From NCBI GenBank assembly GCA_958415525.1, contig CATYZE010000033.1, positions 1-21,616 of the forward strand: a stretch of 21,616 nucleotides of DNA, in the 5' to 3' direction. Source of the stretch: an uncultured Collinsella sp. (GTDB taxonomy: Bacteria > Actinomycetota > Coriobacteriia > Coriobacteriales > Coriobacteriaceae). Shown here one piece after another: positions 1 through 8,146 of the stretch (positions within the stretch are counted from its first letter, which is position 1; every line of letters begins with the position of its first letter). The position numbers were made by a program, and so were the translations under genes. A model generated the notes under the pieces. That model was not told the origin of the DNA. It did no database searches and saw nothing but the letters and a program-made list of their open reading frames with translations.

Positions 1-4
1 AACA

Positions 5-27
5 GGAGGCCACTTAATGTGGCCTCC
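5..27. terminator. Perfect stem-loop at the window's left edge
   Basis: A 9-bp perfect inverted repeat (GGAGGCCAC / GTGGCCTCC) flanks a 5-nt TTAAT loop. No T-run follows on the plus strand. Read on the minus strand, it is followed by TGTT and then the window ends. It may be a terminator for an upstream gene or a bidirectional one. The gene it would serve is outside the window, so the role is inferred. Confidence 0.4.
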
Positions 28-272
28 GTCGTGAGCAGGACTGTAGAGCAGGAAACTTCATCAGTGCCCGCCCCACGGGAAACCAGCGGGATAGACCAGT
101 TCAGATGGGGCTTTAATGCATGGGTGGCCTGTATTGGTTCAAATGGGTATCATACTGTGGTTATTGCATCGACTCTGCGATGCATGTTTGTACGTTCCCG
201 GCGGTCGGTTTGCCAGAAGCGCCCCGTCGGTTGTTCCAGACCCGTTTCGAAGAAAGGAAACCACACTAACCT
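28..272 (+). promoter_or_regulatory. Leader region upstream of rnj, with a short palindrome
   Basis: About 245 bp with no convincing gene; the frame open across it has no family resemblance. It should hold the rnj promoter, but no strong -35/-10 pair stands out. The best weak candidate is TTGCAT (164-169) with TTTGTA (187-192), 17 bp apart. A perfect 7-bp inverted repeat, TGCATCG at 165-171 and CGATGCA at 178-184, overlaps that candidate and could be an operator or a small hairpin. A purine-rich AAAGGA lies at 253-258, unusually far (14 nt) from the rnj ATG. Confidence 0.3.
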
Positions 273-1943
273 ATGGCAGCTAAAAAATCATCTCCCTTGA
301 AGATCATCCCGCTCGGCGGTCTTGACGGCATCGGCAAGAACATGACGGTCTTCGAGTGCGGCGACGACATGGTGCTCGTCGACGCCGGTCTTATGTTCCC
401 CGACGACTCCCAGCCCGGTATCGACCTGGTGCTTCCCGACTACACCTATGTTCTAGAGAACGAGGAGAAGCTCCGCGGTATCGTCGTCACCCACGGCCAC
501 GAGGACCACACCGGTTCGCTTCCGTATCTGCTGCAGGACCTCAACAATAAGGTGCCCATCTTTTCGAGCAAGCTGACGCTTGGCTTTATCGAGGGCAAGC
601 TTTCTGAGTTCCGCATCCGCGCACCCAAGTTCCGCGAGGTCAAGGGCGGCAGCCATGTCAACCTCGGCGGCATCTCGCTCGACTTCTGCTCGATGACGCA
701 CTCCATTCCCGGCGCTCTGGGCGTGTTCATCCGCACCAACCAGGGTACCGTTATGCACACCGGCGACTTTAAGCTCGACCAGACGCCCATCGACGGCGTC
801 ACGCCCGACTATGCCGCTATCAGCCGCTTTGCCAAGCAGGGCATCGACCTGCTGCTTTCCGACTCTACCAACGCCACGGTTCCCGGCTTTACCAAGTCCG
901 AGGCCGAGGTTGGTCCCAACCTGCTGCACGCCATCAAGAACGCGCCGGGTCGCGTGTTCGTCGCGTCGTTCTCGAGCCACATCCATCGTTTGCAGCAGAT
1001 CTGCGATGCCGCCCGCAAGTGCGGTCGAAAGGTCGTTGTGACCGGTCGTTCCATGCTCACGAACACCCGCGTGGCGCGTGAGCTGGGCTACCTCAACATC
1101 GATGACGCCGATATCATCGATGCCTTCGATATTGATAACCTGCCCGACGATAAGATTGTCGTCATGTGCACCGGTTCGCAGGGCGAGCCGCTGTCGGCCC
1201 TGTCCCGCATGGCCAATGGCGAGCACAAGACGCTCTCCATTCACGAGGGCGATACCGTTATCCTCTCGGCAACTCCTGTTCCCGGCAATGAGAAAGCCGT
1301 CCAGCAGGTCGTCAACAGCCTGGCCAAGCTTGGCTGCGACGTGTGGGATAAGAACCGCGCTCTCGTTCACGTCTCCGGTCACGGTAGCCAGGAGGAGCTC
1401 AAGCTCCTGATGGCCATGGCCAAGCCCACGTACTTTATGCCGGTTCACGGTGAGGCCGTGCATCTGCGCGCCCATGCCCAGCTGGCCCGTAAGATGGGTC
1501 TCAAGGACGATCATATCTTTATCCTCGATAACGGCGACACGCTCGAGATGCGCGGCGGTATCGTCAAGCGCGGTACGCCCGTCGAGTCCGGCGTCGTCTA
1601 CGTCGACGGCCTGCGTATCGGCGATACCGACCCCATCGTCCTGCGCGATCGCCAGAAGCTCGCCAATGACGGTATGGTCACGGCCGTTGCTATCGTCTCG
1701 CTCAAGCACAAGAAGATCGAGGCCATCGAGTTCTCGGGCCGCGGCGTCTCGTTTGCCATCGACGACCAGTTCTCCGAGGATGCCTCCGCATCCATTATGA
1801 AGACGATCGAGAAGGGCAAGTTCAGCTTTACCAGCAGCGGCTCCGATGCCATTCGCAAGGCCGTGCGCGATTCGCTCTCCAACTTCATTTGGAGCCGTAC
1901 GCGTACCCGTCCGATGATCATCCCGGTTGTCATGGAGGTTTAG
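273..1943 (+). CDS. rnj: Ribonuclease J (metallo-beta-lactamase/beta-CASP RNase)
   Basis: The protein has 556 residues, a normal length for RNase J. This family combines 5'-to-3' exonuclease and endonuclease activity and acts in mRNA decay and rRNA maturation in the cytoplasm. The zinc-binding signature HGHEDH is visible at residues 74-79, after the opening beta-lactamase strands (PLGGLDGIGKNM). The C-terminal part carries the beta-CASP motif HVSGHGSQEEL and the MPVHGE segment typical of RNase J. The start is well fixed: an in-frame TAA at 267-269 excludes upstream starts. The Shine-Dalgarno (SD)-like AAAGGA is 14 nt away, so initiation may be weak. The gene ends one base before the ftsK start codon, suggesting cotranscription. 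A second decay enzyme, RNase Y, lies about 10 kb downstream. Confidence 0.95.
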   Translation: MAAKKSSPLKIIPLGGLDGIGKNMTVFECGDDMVLVDAGLMFPDDSQPGIDLVLPDYTYVLENEEKLRGIVVTHGHEDHTGSLPYLLQDLNNKVPIFSSKLTLGFIEGKLSEFRIRAPKFREVKGGSHVNLGGISLDFCSMTHSIPGALGVFIRTNQGTVMHTGDFKLDQTPIDGVTPDYAAISRFAKQGIDLLLSDSTNATVPGFTKSEAEVGPNLLHAIKNAPGRVFVASFSSHIHRLQQICDAARKCGRKVVVTGRSMLTNTRVARELGYLNIDDADIIDAFDIDNLPDDKIVVMCTGSQGEPLSALSRMANGEHKTLSIHEGDTVILSATPVPGNEKAVQQVVNSLAKLGCDVWDKNRALVHVSGHGSQEELKLLMAMAKPTYFMPVHGEAVHLRAHAQLARKMGLKDDHIFILDNGDTLEMRGGIVKRGTPVESGVVYVDGLRIGDTDPIVLRDRQKLANDGMVTAVAIVSLKHKKIEAIEFSGRGVSFAIDDQFSEDASASIMKTIEKGKFSFTSSGSDAIRKAVRDSLSNFIWSRTRTRPMIIPVVMEV

Positions 1944-1944
1944 T

Positions 1945-4725
1945 TTGGCGCGCGGATCTGCACAAAACGCCAAAGGCAATAAAGCCAACAACCAACCGGC
2001 ATCTGCTAAGGGTGCCGGTTCCCATCTGCGTGCCAATAAGGGCCATGAGGCAGACTTCGACGATTTTGAGCCCTTGGTCGAGCCTTCGGCCAATCGCGAT
2101 ATCGCCGGCGTGGTCATTGCCGTTTTGGCGATCGCGTCCTTCATTGCCGTGATCTCACCGGCAACAGCGCCCGTGACGGCTGCTGTTGCCGGGTTCTATC
2201 ACCTGGGCTTTGGCCTGGGCGCCTACGTGCTGCCGATCGTCATCTTGCTGTTTGCCGCCACGCTCTTTTTGGGTGAGGACTCGCCGCTCAACGTGCGCTC
2301 TGTTGCGGGCGGCGCCGTGGTCTTTATCGCCGTCGTCTCCATTCTTTCGCTGATGGTGCCGGGCACGAGCGATTCGTGCGACCTTATGTTTACGCCGCAG
2401 AACCTTTCCGTGTCGGGTGGCTACATTGGTGCGTTTATTGCGAGTGCGCTGCAGAATGCCCTGGGTAAGCCTATCGCGATGGTGGTCCTGTTGGGTCTGT
2501 CCGTCGTTGGTTTTGTCATCATTGGCTTTTCGGTGGGTGGTGTGCTGCGCTCTGCCCGTAATCGTGCGGCAGATTTTGCCGAACGCCGTCGTGCCGATGT
2601 CAACGCCAGCCCTTGGGGTGACGACGAAGCCCTGTCGGTGCCCGGCGTTGCCCGTCCACACCTGAGCATTCTTCGTCAAAAGGGCTCCGATGCTGCCGTG
2701 ACCACGGTCATGGGCAACGATGTGGACCCGGTTTTGGACGATGACGACGAGGACGAGGATCCGTTTGTTGACGTGTCCGATGCCGTGGATGCCGAGCGGG
2801 CCAAGACCACGCTGTTGCCGCGCCGCCATGCCAAGAAGGGCAAGGCCACACCCAAGTTGAATACAAGCGAGCCCGACCCGTCTTGGTCCGATAGCGAGAT
2901 TGAGCTCACCGAGGGCGATGACGAGGACGACGAGGCTCCGATTGAGACCGCAAAGACAACTTTGCTGCCGCGTCGCCATGTAAAGCGCGGCCAGGTAACC
3001 GGCCAGCTTTCGATGGAAGACGACTCCGATAAGATCGACGAGTCCGAGCCGCCGTTTGCCGTGAATCCCGTCTCGGCCGCGCCTCAGATTCCCGACTTCC
3101 TAAAGCACCCCAAGGTTGCCGATGCGCCTGCCACGAGTGCTGTCGAATCGGCTGCGGCTCGTGATGGGGGAGTGGACGACGGCGCCGCAGGTAACGAGGG
3201 CGAAGAAGAGGACGGCCTCAAGCTTCCGCCGCTCGAAATCCTGCATGCCAACCCGCAGTCGGCTTCCGCTGCGTCTTCGGATAAGGAGCTGGAGCAGACC
3301 GCTGAGTCGCTGCAATCCACCTTGCTTGAGTTTGGCCGCAGTGCCCGCGTGGTCGGCTGGATCGCCGGCCCCACGGTGACGACCTTTAAGCTGCAACCTG
3401 GCGAGGGCGAGCGCGTGAGCAAGATTTCGAGCCTCGAGGACGATATTGCGCTTTCGCTCGCTGCCCAGTCGGTGCGTATCTTTGCCCCGATCCCCGGCAC
3501 CTCGCTCGTGGGCATCGAGATTCCCAATCGCAAGCGCCAGAACGTCAATCTGGGCGACGTGCTGCCCTATGTGAAGGGCGGTCCGCTCGAGCTCGCTATC
3601 GGCCGTGACGCCGAGGGCACGCCGGTCGTCGCCGACCTCGCCAAGATGCCTCACCTGCTTATCGCCGGTACGACCGGTTCTGGTAAGTCGGTGATGATCA
3701 ATTCCATCATCACGACCTTGCTCATGCGCGCCCTTCCCGAGGACGTTCGCCTGATTATGGTCGACCCCAAGCGCGTCGAGCTTGCGGGCTATAACGGTCT
3801 GCCGCATCTCTATGTGCCCGTGGTGACCGAGCCTAAGCAGGCCGCGAGCGCTCTGCAATGGGCTGTGTCCGAGATGGAGCGCCGCCTGAAGGTCTTCGAG
3901 CGTCTCAACGTGCGTAAGATCTCGACCTACAACGAAAAGCAGGCTGCTGGCGAGTTTGAGCATTACGACAACCCGCCGCAAAAGATGCCCTACCTGGTCA
4001 TTATCATTGACGAGCTCTCTGACCTGATGATGGTCGCCGGTAAGGATGTCGAGGCCTCGATCGTGCGTATTGCACAGCTGGGCCGTGCCGCCGGTATTCA
4101 TCTTATCGTTGCCACGCAGCGCCCCAGCTCCAACGTGGTGACGGGCCTCATCAAGGCCAACATCACCAACCGCATCGCCTTTAACGTCGCCACGGGCATC
4201 GACTCGCGCGTCATCATTGACCAGATGGGCGCCGAGAAGCTCACCGGTTTGGGCGACATGCTGTTCTCCAAGGTCGACTGGGGCAAGCCCCGCCGTATCC
4301 AGGGCTGCTTTGTCTCGGACGACGAAATCAACGAGATTGTCGAGTTCGTCAAGTCGCAAAGCGAGCCCGACTACCACGAGGAGATCCTGTCGGCTGTGGC
4401 GCCCGCTTCCATGTCCATGGCGGGTGGCGGCGGCATTGTCCGCACCGGAGTCGCTGAGCCGCAAGACGATGATCCGCTCATCTGGGAAGCCGCCCATATT
4501 GTGGTGGAATCGCAGCTGGGCTCCACATCTGGCCTGCAACGTCGTCTGAAGGTTGGCTATGCGCGCGCCGGGCGTATTATGGACATGCTGGAAGAAAAGG
4601 GTGTCGTCGGCCCGCCCGACGGTTCCAAGCCGCGCGAGGTCCTGTTGGACGAGGAGGGGCTTGCCGCGCTGGAATCTGTCGACGCCGAGATGGCACGTGA
4701 AGATCGTGAGTTTGGAGGATTCTGA
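1945..4725 (+). CDS. ftsK: FtsK/SpoIIIE-family DNA translocase
   Basis: This is an ATP-driven motor that pumps chromosomal DNA through the division septum. I chose the TTG at 1945 (926 aa) because GGAGG at 1934-1938 sits 6 nt before it; another TTG at 1927 has no such site. Residues about 50-200 hold four or so hydrophobic membrane segments. A long acidic, low-complexity linker follows to about residue 440. The motor domain contains Walker A GTTGSGKS at 575-582, the family motif VDPKRVEL, and Walker B with D689-E690. The C-terminal winged-helix gamma domain (about 841-905, STSGLQRRLKVGYARAGRIM) normally reads polar DNA signals. The linker carries a duplicated TTLLPRRH motif, listed separately. 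The stop overlaps the next start (TGATG), which suggests translational coupling. Confidence 0.96.
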   Translation: MARGSAQNAKGNKANNQPASAKGAGSHLRANKGHEADFDDFEPLVEPSANRDIAGVVIAVLAIASFIAVISPATAPVTAAVAGFYHLGFGLGAYVLPIVILLFAATLFLGEDSPLNVRSVAGGAVVFIAVVSILSLMVPGTSDSCDLMFTPQNLSVSGGYIGAFIASALQNALGKPIAMVVLLGLSVVGFVIIGFSVGGVLRSARNRAADFAERRRADVNASPWGDDEALSVPGVARPHLSILRQKGSDAAVTTVMGNDVDPVLDDDDEDEDPFVDVSDAVDAERAKTTLLPRRHAKKGKATPKLNTSEPDPSWSDSEIELTEGDDEDDEAPIETAKTTLLPRRHVKRGQVTGQLSMEDDSDKIDESEPPFAVNPVSAAPQIPDFLKHPKVADAPATSAVESAAARDGGVDDGAAGNEGEEEDGLKLPPLEILHANPQSASAASSDKELEQTAESLQSTLLEFGRSARVVGWIAGPTVTTFKLQPGEGERVSKISSLEDDIALSLAAQSVRIFAPIPGTSLVGIEIPNRKRQNVNLGDVLPYVKGGPLELAIGRDAEGTPVVADLAKMPHLLIAGTTGSGKSVMINSIITTLLMRALPEDVRLIMVDPKRVELAGYNGLPHLYVPVVTEPKQAASALQWAVSEMERRLKVFERLNVRKISTYNEKQAAGEFEHYDNPPQKMPYLVIIIDELSDLMMVAGKDVEASIVRIAQLGRAAGIHLIVATQRPSSNVVTGLIKANITNRIAFNVATGIDSRVIIDQMGAEKLTGLGDMLFSKVDWGKPRRIQGCFVSDDEINEIVEFVKSQSEPDYHEEILSAVAPASMSMAGGGGIVRTGVAEPQDDDPLIWEAAHIVVESQLGSTSGLQRRLKVGYARAGRIMDMLEEKGVVGPPDGSKPREVLLDEEGLAALESVDAEMAREDREFGGF
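2800..3000 (+). repeat. Duplicated basic motif in the FtsK linker
   Basis: Two 17-codon units at 2800-2850 and 2950-3000 encode AKTTLLPRRHAKKGKAT and AKTTLLPRRHVKRGQVT. The first ten residues are identical. The units start exactly 150 bp apart and are separated by very acidic sequence. DNA identity is lower than protein identity (different codons for K, T and R), so the peptide seems conserved by selection rather than newly duplicated. Confidence 0.8.
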
Positions 4726-6236
4726 TGGCTGCACGCTTTGGTGACATGCTGCTCGAGCAGCGTCGCCGAATGGGCCTTTCCATTCAGCAGGTCGCCAACA
4801 CCATCAAAATCAGGCCGCAGATCATCGAGTTTTTCGAGACCGGTAACTTTGCTTCGATGCCGCCGCGCGGCTATGCGCAGGGCATGATTTCGAGCTATGC
4901 TCGTTTTTTGGGCCTCAATCCGCGCGAGGTCGTCAATGCCTACTTTGACGAACTGATGGCATACGAACGCGAGACGTCGCAGCAGGGCGGTCGTTTCCAG
5001 GACGCCGCCGGCTACGTCAATTCGCGTTCCTCTGTCGATAACGGGCGCTTCCTGATGGTTCAGGGCGGTCGTTCGACTCGCTATGGACAGCGTCCTCAGC
5101 AGGCCGGTTATATTACCGAGACGGGTTCGGGCGAGGAGATTCGCTCGCAGCGTGACCGGTTCCGCAGTACGCCGATGCCCGAGGACCGTGCACTTCCCGC
5201 TGCCCGCGGCGTGGCGCGTGACCCTCGTGCCGGCTACGGCGACGGCGGCTATTCCGATCGCGGTCACCGTGGTATCTCTGCCGGTCGTGCTCGCGGCGGC
5301 TATGCGGACGCCGATACCACGCAGGTGACGCCGCGTCTTCGCTCTCAATCACAGCCGTATGGCCAGCGCTCTTCGGCTCCGCGTGCGGGCCAGCGTGGCT
5401 ATCAAGGCCGCGGTGAACTTGCGCCCCGATCGGGTCAGCGCAGCCTTCAGGGCCAGGGTGGCTATCGCGGCCGTTCCGATAGCCATCGTGGCCGTATGCC
5501 TCAGGGAGGCGGCCGCAGCAGTTCCAGTCGTGGACGCGGCGGTTCCCGTACTCCTCAAAACAACGGTCTCGATCCGCGTATCGTCTACGCCGGCATCGGT
5601 GCCGTGGCGTTGCTGCTGATCGTGCTCATCGTGGTACTTCTGCGCGGCTGCGCATCTTCGACGCCCGAGACCACGCCCGAGACGCCCACTGCTACCAAGA
5701 CGACGCCCAAGAAGTCTTCTAAGAAGACCGAAACGGTCGACGAGGACGAAGACACCGATGAGGCGACGGATGAGTCGACCGATTCGGACGCCACCAAGAC
5801 GACGGCTAAAAAGGAAGAAAACGAGGTAACGAAGGTCAAGGTCTCCGTTGCCAAGGGAAAGACCGCCTGGATTGAGGTCAAGGTCGATGGCAAGTCGGTC
5901 TATGGCGCCCAGGCGACTGGCCCCTTTGAGCAGGAGTACACGCCTGAGTCCTCGATCGAGATCACCACGTCCAAGCCTTCCGATGTCACCGTTACCAAGA
6001 ACGGCGAAAAGGTCCGTTACGATACCAAGACCTCGGGCGTGGCGCGTGTGACGATCACCGTTCCCAAGAAGGAGACGACTGGTTCCGAGAATGGTGAAAG
6101 TTCTGATGGTACCGACACCACCGATGGTACCGACACCACCGACGGCACCGATGCCCAGTCCACGGATGGCGCCGATACCGCAACTGACGGCCAGACGCCC
6201 ACCGATTCTACCGACTATTCGTACGATAGCTACTAA
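4725..6236 (+). CDS. rodZ: RodZ-like membrane-anchored helix-turn-helix protein
   Basis: The protein has 503 residues with the RodZ layout. An N-terminal HTH domain (about 4-80: GDMLLEQRRRMGLSIQQVAN, then PRGYAQGMISSYARFLGL) is followed by a long Arg/Gly/Ser-rich linker (about 150-282). One membrane helix spans about 286-306 and ends in LLRGC. Outside are a Thr/Asp/Glu-rich spacer, a DUF4115-like beta domain (about 368-450), and a disordered tail of Asp-Gly-Thr repeats. RodZ links the cell-shape cytoskeleton to wall synthesis in rods. Whether MreB is present here cannot be seen. The linker is unusually long and RGG-like. GGAGGA at 4714-4719 precedes the ATG, which overlaps the ftsK stop. The RodZ assignment rests on architecture and on the nearby pgsA-cinA-recA, as in B. 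subtilis ymfM. Confidence 0.85.
   Translation: MAARFGDMLLEQRRRMGLSIQQVANTIKIRPQIIEFFETGNFASMPPRGYAQGMISSYARFLGLNPREVVNAYFDELMAYERETSQQGGRFQDAAGYVNSRSSVDNGRFLMVQGGRSTRYGQRPQQAGYITETGSGEEIRSQRDRFRSTPMPEDRALPAARGVARDPRAGYGDGGYSDRGHRGISAGRARGGYADADTTQVTPRLRSQSQPYGQRSSAPRAGQRGYQGRGELAPRSGQRSLQGQGGYRGRSDSHRGRMPQGGGRSSSSRGRGGSRTPQNNGLDPRIVYAGIGAVALLLIVLIVVLLRGCASSTPETTPETPTATKTTPKKSSKKTETVDEDEDTDEATDESTDSDATKTTAKKEENEVTKVKVSVAKGKTAWIEVKVDGKSVYGAQATGPFEQEYTPESSIEITTSKPSDVTVTKNGEKVRYDTKTSGVARVTITVPKKETTGSENGESSDGTDTTDGTDTTDGTDAQSTDGADTATDGQTPTDSTDYSYDSY
6105..6152 (+). repeat. Tandem 18-bp repeat encoding DGTDTT
   Basis: Two identical 18-bp units (GATGGTACCGACACCACC) occupy 6105-6122 and 6123-6140. 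A third, diverged partial unit follows to about 6152. They encode DGTDTT-DGTDTT-DGTD in the extracellular tail of the RodZ-like protein. Perfect identity of the first two units implies recent slippage, so copy number may vary between strains. Confidence 0.85.
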
Positions 6237-6262
6237 GCCGCTCGTACGCGAAAGGAAACATC

Positions 6263-6760
6263 ATGGCTAAAGATTCCAGCTTCGACGTCGTGTCCGAGGT
6301 CAACATGCAAGAGGTCGACAACGCCTTCCAGCAAACCACGCGCGAGATTTCCCAGCGCTATGACCTGAAGGATTCCGGCGCCACGATCGAGCTTTCGAAG
6401 GGCGACAAGCTCTTTACGATCAACGCCCCGGCCGACTTTGTCTCCAAGCAGATTATCGACGTGCTGAGCTCCAAGCTCATCAAGCGCGGCATCGACCTCA
6501 AGGCTGTCTCGTGGGATGCTCCGCAGGCGGCATCGGGCGGCACCGTGCGCGTGCTCGGCCATATCGTCGAGGGTATCGACCAGGCGACCGCCAAGAAGAT
6601 CAACAAGGACATCAAGGACCAAAAGCTCAAGGTCAAGGTGACTATCGAGGCCGACAAGCTGCGTGTTTCCTCTGCTTCGAAGGACGCGTTGCAGACCGTG
6701 ATCCAGTTCCTGCGCGACCAGGACTACGGCCAGCCGCTGCAGTTCACCAACTACCGCTAA
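6263..6760 (+). CDS. yajQ: YajQ-family nucleotide-binding protein (DUF520)
   Basis: The protein has 165 residues, the usual YajQ length. The opening SSFDVVSEVNMQEVDNAFQQ, followed by REISQRYDLKDSGATIEL, is the family signature. The later VKVTIEADKLRVSSASKDALQTVI matches the second ferredoxin-like half. Family members bind nucleotides; the Xanthomonas protein (XC_3703) binds cyclic di-GMP and acts as a transcription co-regulator. No function in Actinomycetota can be assigned from the sequence. The start is supported by AAAGGA at 6251-6256, 6 nt before the ATG. It lies 26 nt after rodZ and 27 nt before rimO, so it is probably part of the same transcription unit. Confidence 0.93.
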   Translation: MAKDSSFDVVSEVNMQEVDNAFQQTTREISQRYDLKDSGATIELSKGDKLFTINAPADFVSKQIIDVLSSKLIKRGIDLKAVSWDAPQAASGGTVRVLGHIVEGIDQATAKKINKDIKDQKLKVKVTIEADKLRVSSASKDALQTVIQFLRDQDYGQPLQFTNYR

Positions 6761-6787
6761 TATCATTCGAAAGGACTGCTCTCCAAC

Positions 6788-8137
6788 ATGGATACACCGT
6801 TGGGCTCCGTGCTCTACATCACCCTCGGGTGCGCTAAGAACGAGGTTGACACCGACCGCATGCGTTCTCTTTTGACCGCCGCGGGCTACGAGGAGGCATT
6901 CGACCCACAGGATGCCGATATCGCCATCGTCAATACATGCTCGTTCCTCGCCTCCGCAACGTCCGAGAGCATCGAGACCACGCTCGAGCTCGCCAACGAG
7001 GTTCAGGACGGCGTTCGTTCTTGTCCCATCGTCATGTGCGGCTGTGTGCCGTCGCGCTATGGCGACGACCTGCCCGATGAGCTGCCCGAGGTCGCTGCCT
7101 TTGTGAAGGCCGACGAGGAGGACGGCATCGTGGCGGTCATCGATGGCGTGCTGGGTGTCGAGCGTGAGATCGCTGCCTATATTCCGCAAGTCAAGCGCAC
7201 TGTCGAGGGCGCCGTTGCTTACGTCAAGATTTCCGATGGCTGCAACCGCTTCTGCAGCTTCTGCATGATCCCGTATATCCGCGGTCGTTATCACTCGCGC
7301 AATGCCGAGAGCATTATCTCCGAGGTGCGCGACCTGGTTGCCGGCGGTGTGCGCGAGATCGTGCTGATCGGCCAGGACACGGGTATTTGGGGCACCGACT
7401 TTGCCGACGAAGACGTCACCGATGGCTCGCCGCGCAATCTGGCGCAGCTGCTGCATGCCGTCGCCGAGTCCGTGCGCCCGCACAACGTCTGGGTCCGCGT
7501 GCTCTATCTGCAGCCCGAGGGCATGACCGACGAGCTTATCGATACGATTCGCGATACGCCCGAGGTGCTGCCTTATATCGATATCCCCGTGCAGCACTGC
7601 GACGCGCGCATCCTCAAGGCTATGCGCCGTTCTGGTTCGCGCCAGGAGCTCGAGGACCTGTTCCGCGATCTGCGTGAGCGTATCCCCGGCATCGTGATCC
7701 GTTCCACGGCCATGGTCGGCTTCCCGACCGAGACCGACGACGAGTTCCGCGACCTTATCGACTTTATGGACACCGTCGGCTTTGACTACACGAGCGTCTT
7801 TGCCTACTCGCAGGAGGAGGGCAGCCTGGCCGCTAAGATGGAGGGTCAGGTCGATGAGGAGGTCAAGCTCGAGCGCGCCCAGGAGGCCATGGACCTGGCC
7901 GAGTCGCTCGGTTTTGCCGCCACCGCCGCACATGTGGGCGAGCGCGCCCAGGTGATTGTCGACGGCATCGAGGAGACCGAGGACGGCGCCGAGCTGATCG
8001 GCCATGCTTGGTTCCAGGCGCCCGATTCCGATGGCGCGGTGCACTTGGACGCCAGCGAGGCGTCCGTGGGCGATATTCTGACGGTCGAGTTTACCGATAG
8101 CTTCTGCTATGAGCTTATCGGCCATGTTGTGGAGTAG
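6788..8137 (+). CDS. rimO: Ribosomal protein S12 methylthiotransferase RimO
   Basis: This is a radical-SAM methylthiotransferase of 449 residues that modifies a conserved aspartate of ribosomal protein S12. The N-terminal domain has the three cluster-binding cysteines C15 (LGCAKN), C51 (NTCSF) and C86 (CGCVPSR). The radical-SAM cluster motif is C152-x3-C156-x2-C159 (GCNRFCSFC), followed by IPYIRGRYHSR. A TRAM domain fills about 375-449. The opening LGCAKNEVD favours RimO over the paralogue MiaB, which is encoded separately at 14771. The SD-like AAAGGA (6770-6775) lies 12 nt before the ATG, longer than usual. The stop TAG overlaps the ribosome-binding site of pgsA, so the two are cotranscribed. 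Confidence 0.95.
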   Translation: MDTPLGSVLYITLGCAKNEVDTDRMRSLLTAAGYEEAFDPQDADIAIVNTCSFLASATSESIETTLELANEVQDGVRSCPIVMCGCVPSRYGDDLPDELPEVAAFVKADEEDGIVAVIDGVLGVEREIAAYIPQVKRTVEGAVAYVKISDGCNRFCSFCMIPYIRGRYHSRNAESIISEVRDLVAGGVREIVLIGQDTGIWGTDFADEDVTDGSPRNLAQLLHAVAESVRPHNVWVRVLYLQPEGMTDELIDTIRDTPEVLPYIDIPVQHCDARILKAMRRSGSRQELEDLFRDLRERIPGIVIRSTAMVGFPTETDDEFRDLIDFMDTVGFDYTSVFAYSQEEGSLAAKMEGQVDEEVKLERAQEAMDLAESLGFAATAAHVGERAQVIVDGIEETEDGAELIGHAWFQAPDSDGAVHLDASEASVGDILTVEFTDSFCYELIGHVVE

Positions 8138-8146
8138 GAGAGCATC

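Noticed and set aside
19..300. Short open frame before rnj
   Set aside because: It overlaps the rnj start in another frame, begins inside the stem-loop and shows no similarity or ribosome-binding site.
453..2144. Long minus-strand open frame (563 codons) opposite rnj and ftsK
   Set aside because: It is a codon-bias shadow of a high-GC gene: it lies antisense to the clear RNase J frame, shows no family motif, and has no ribosome-binding site.
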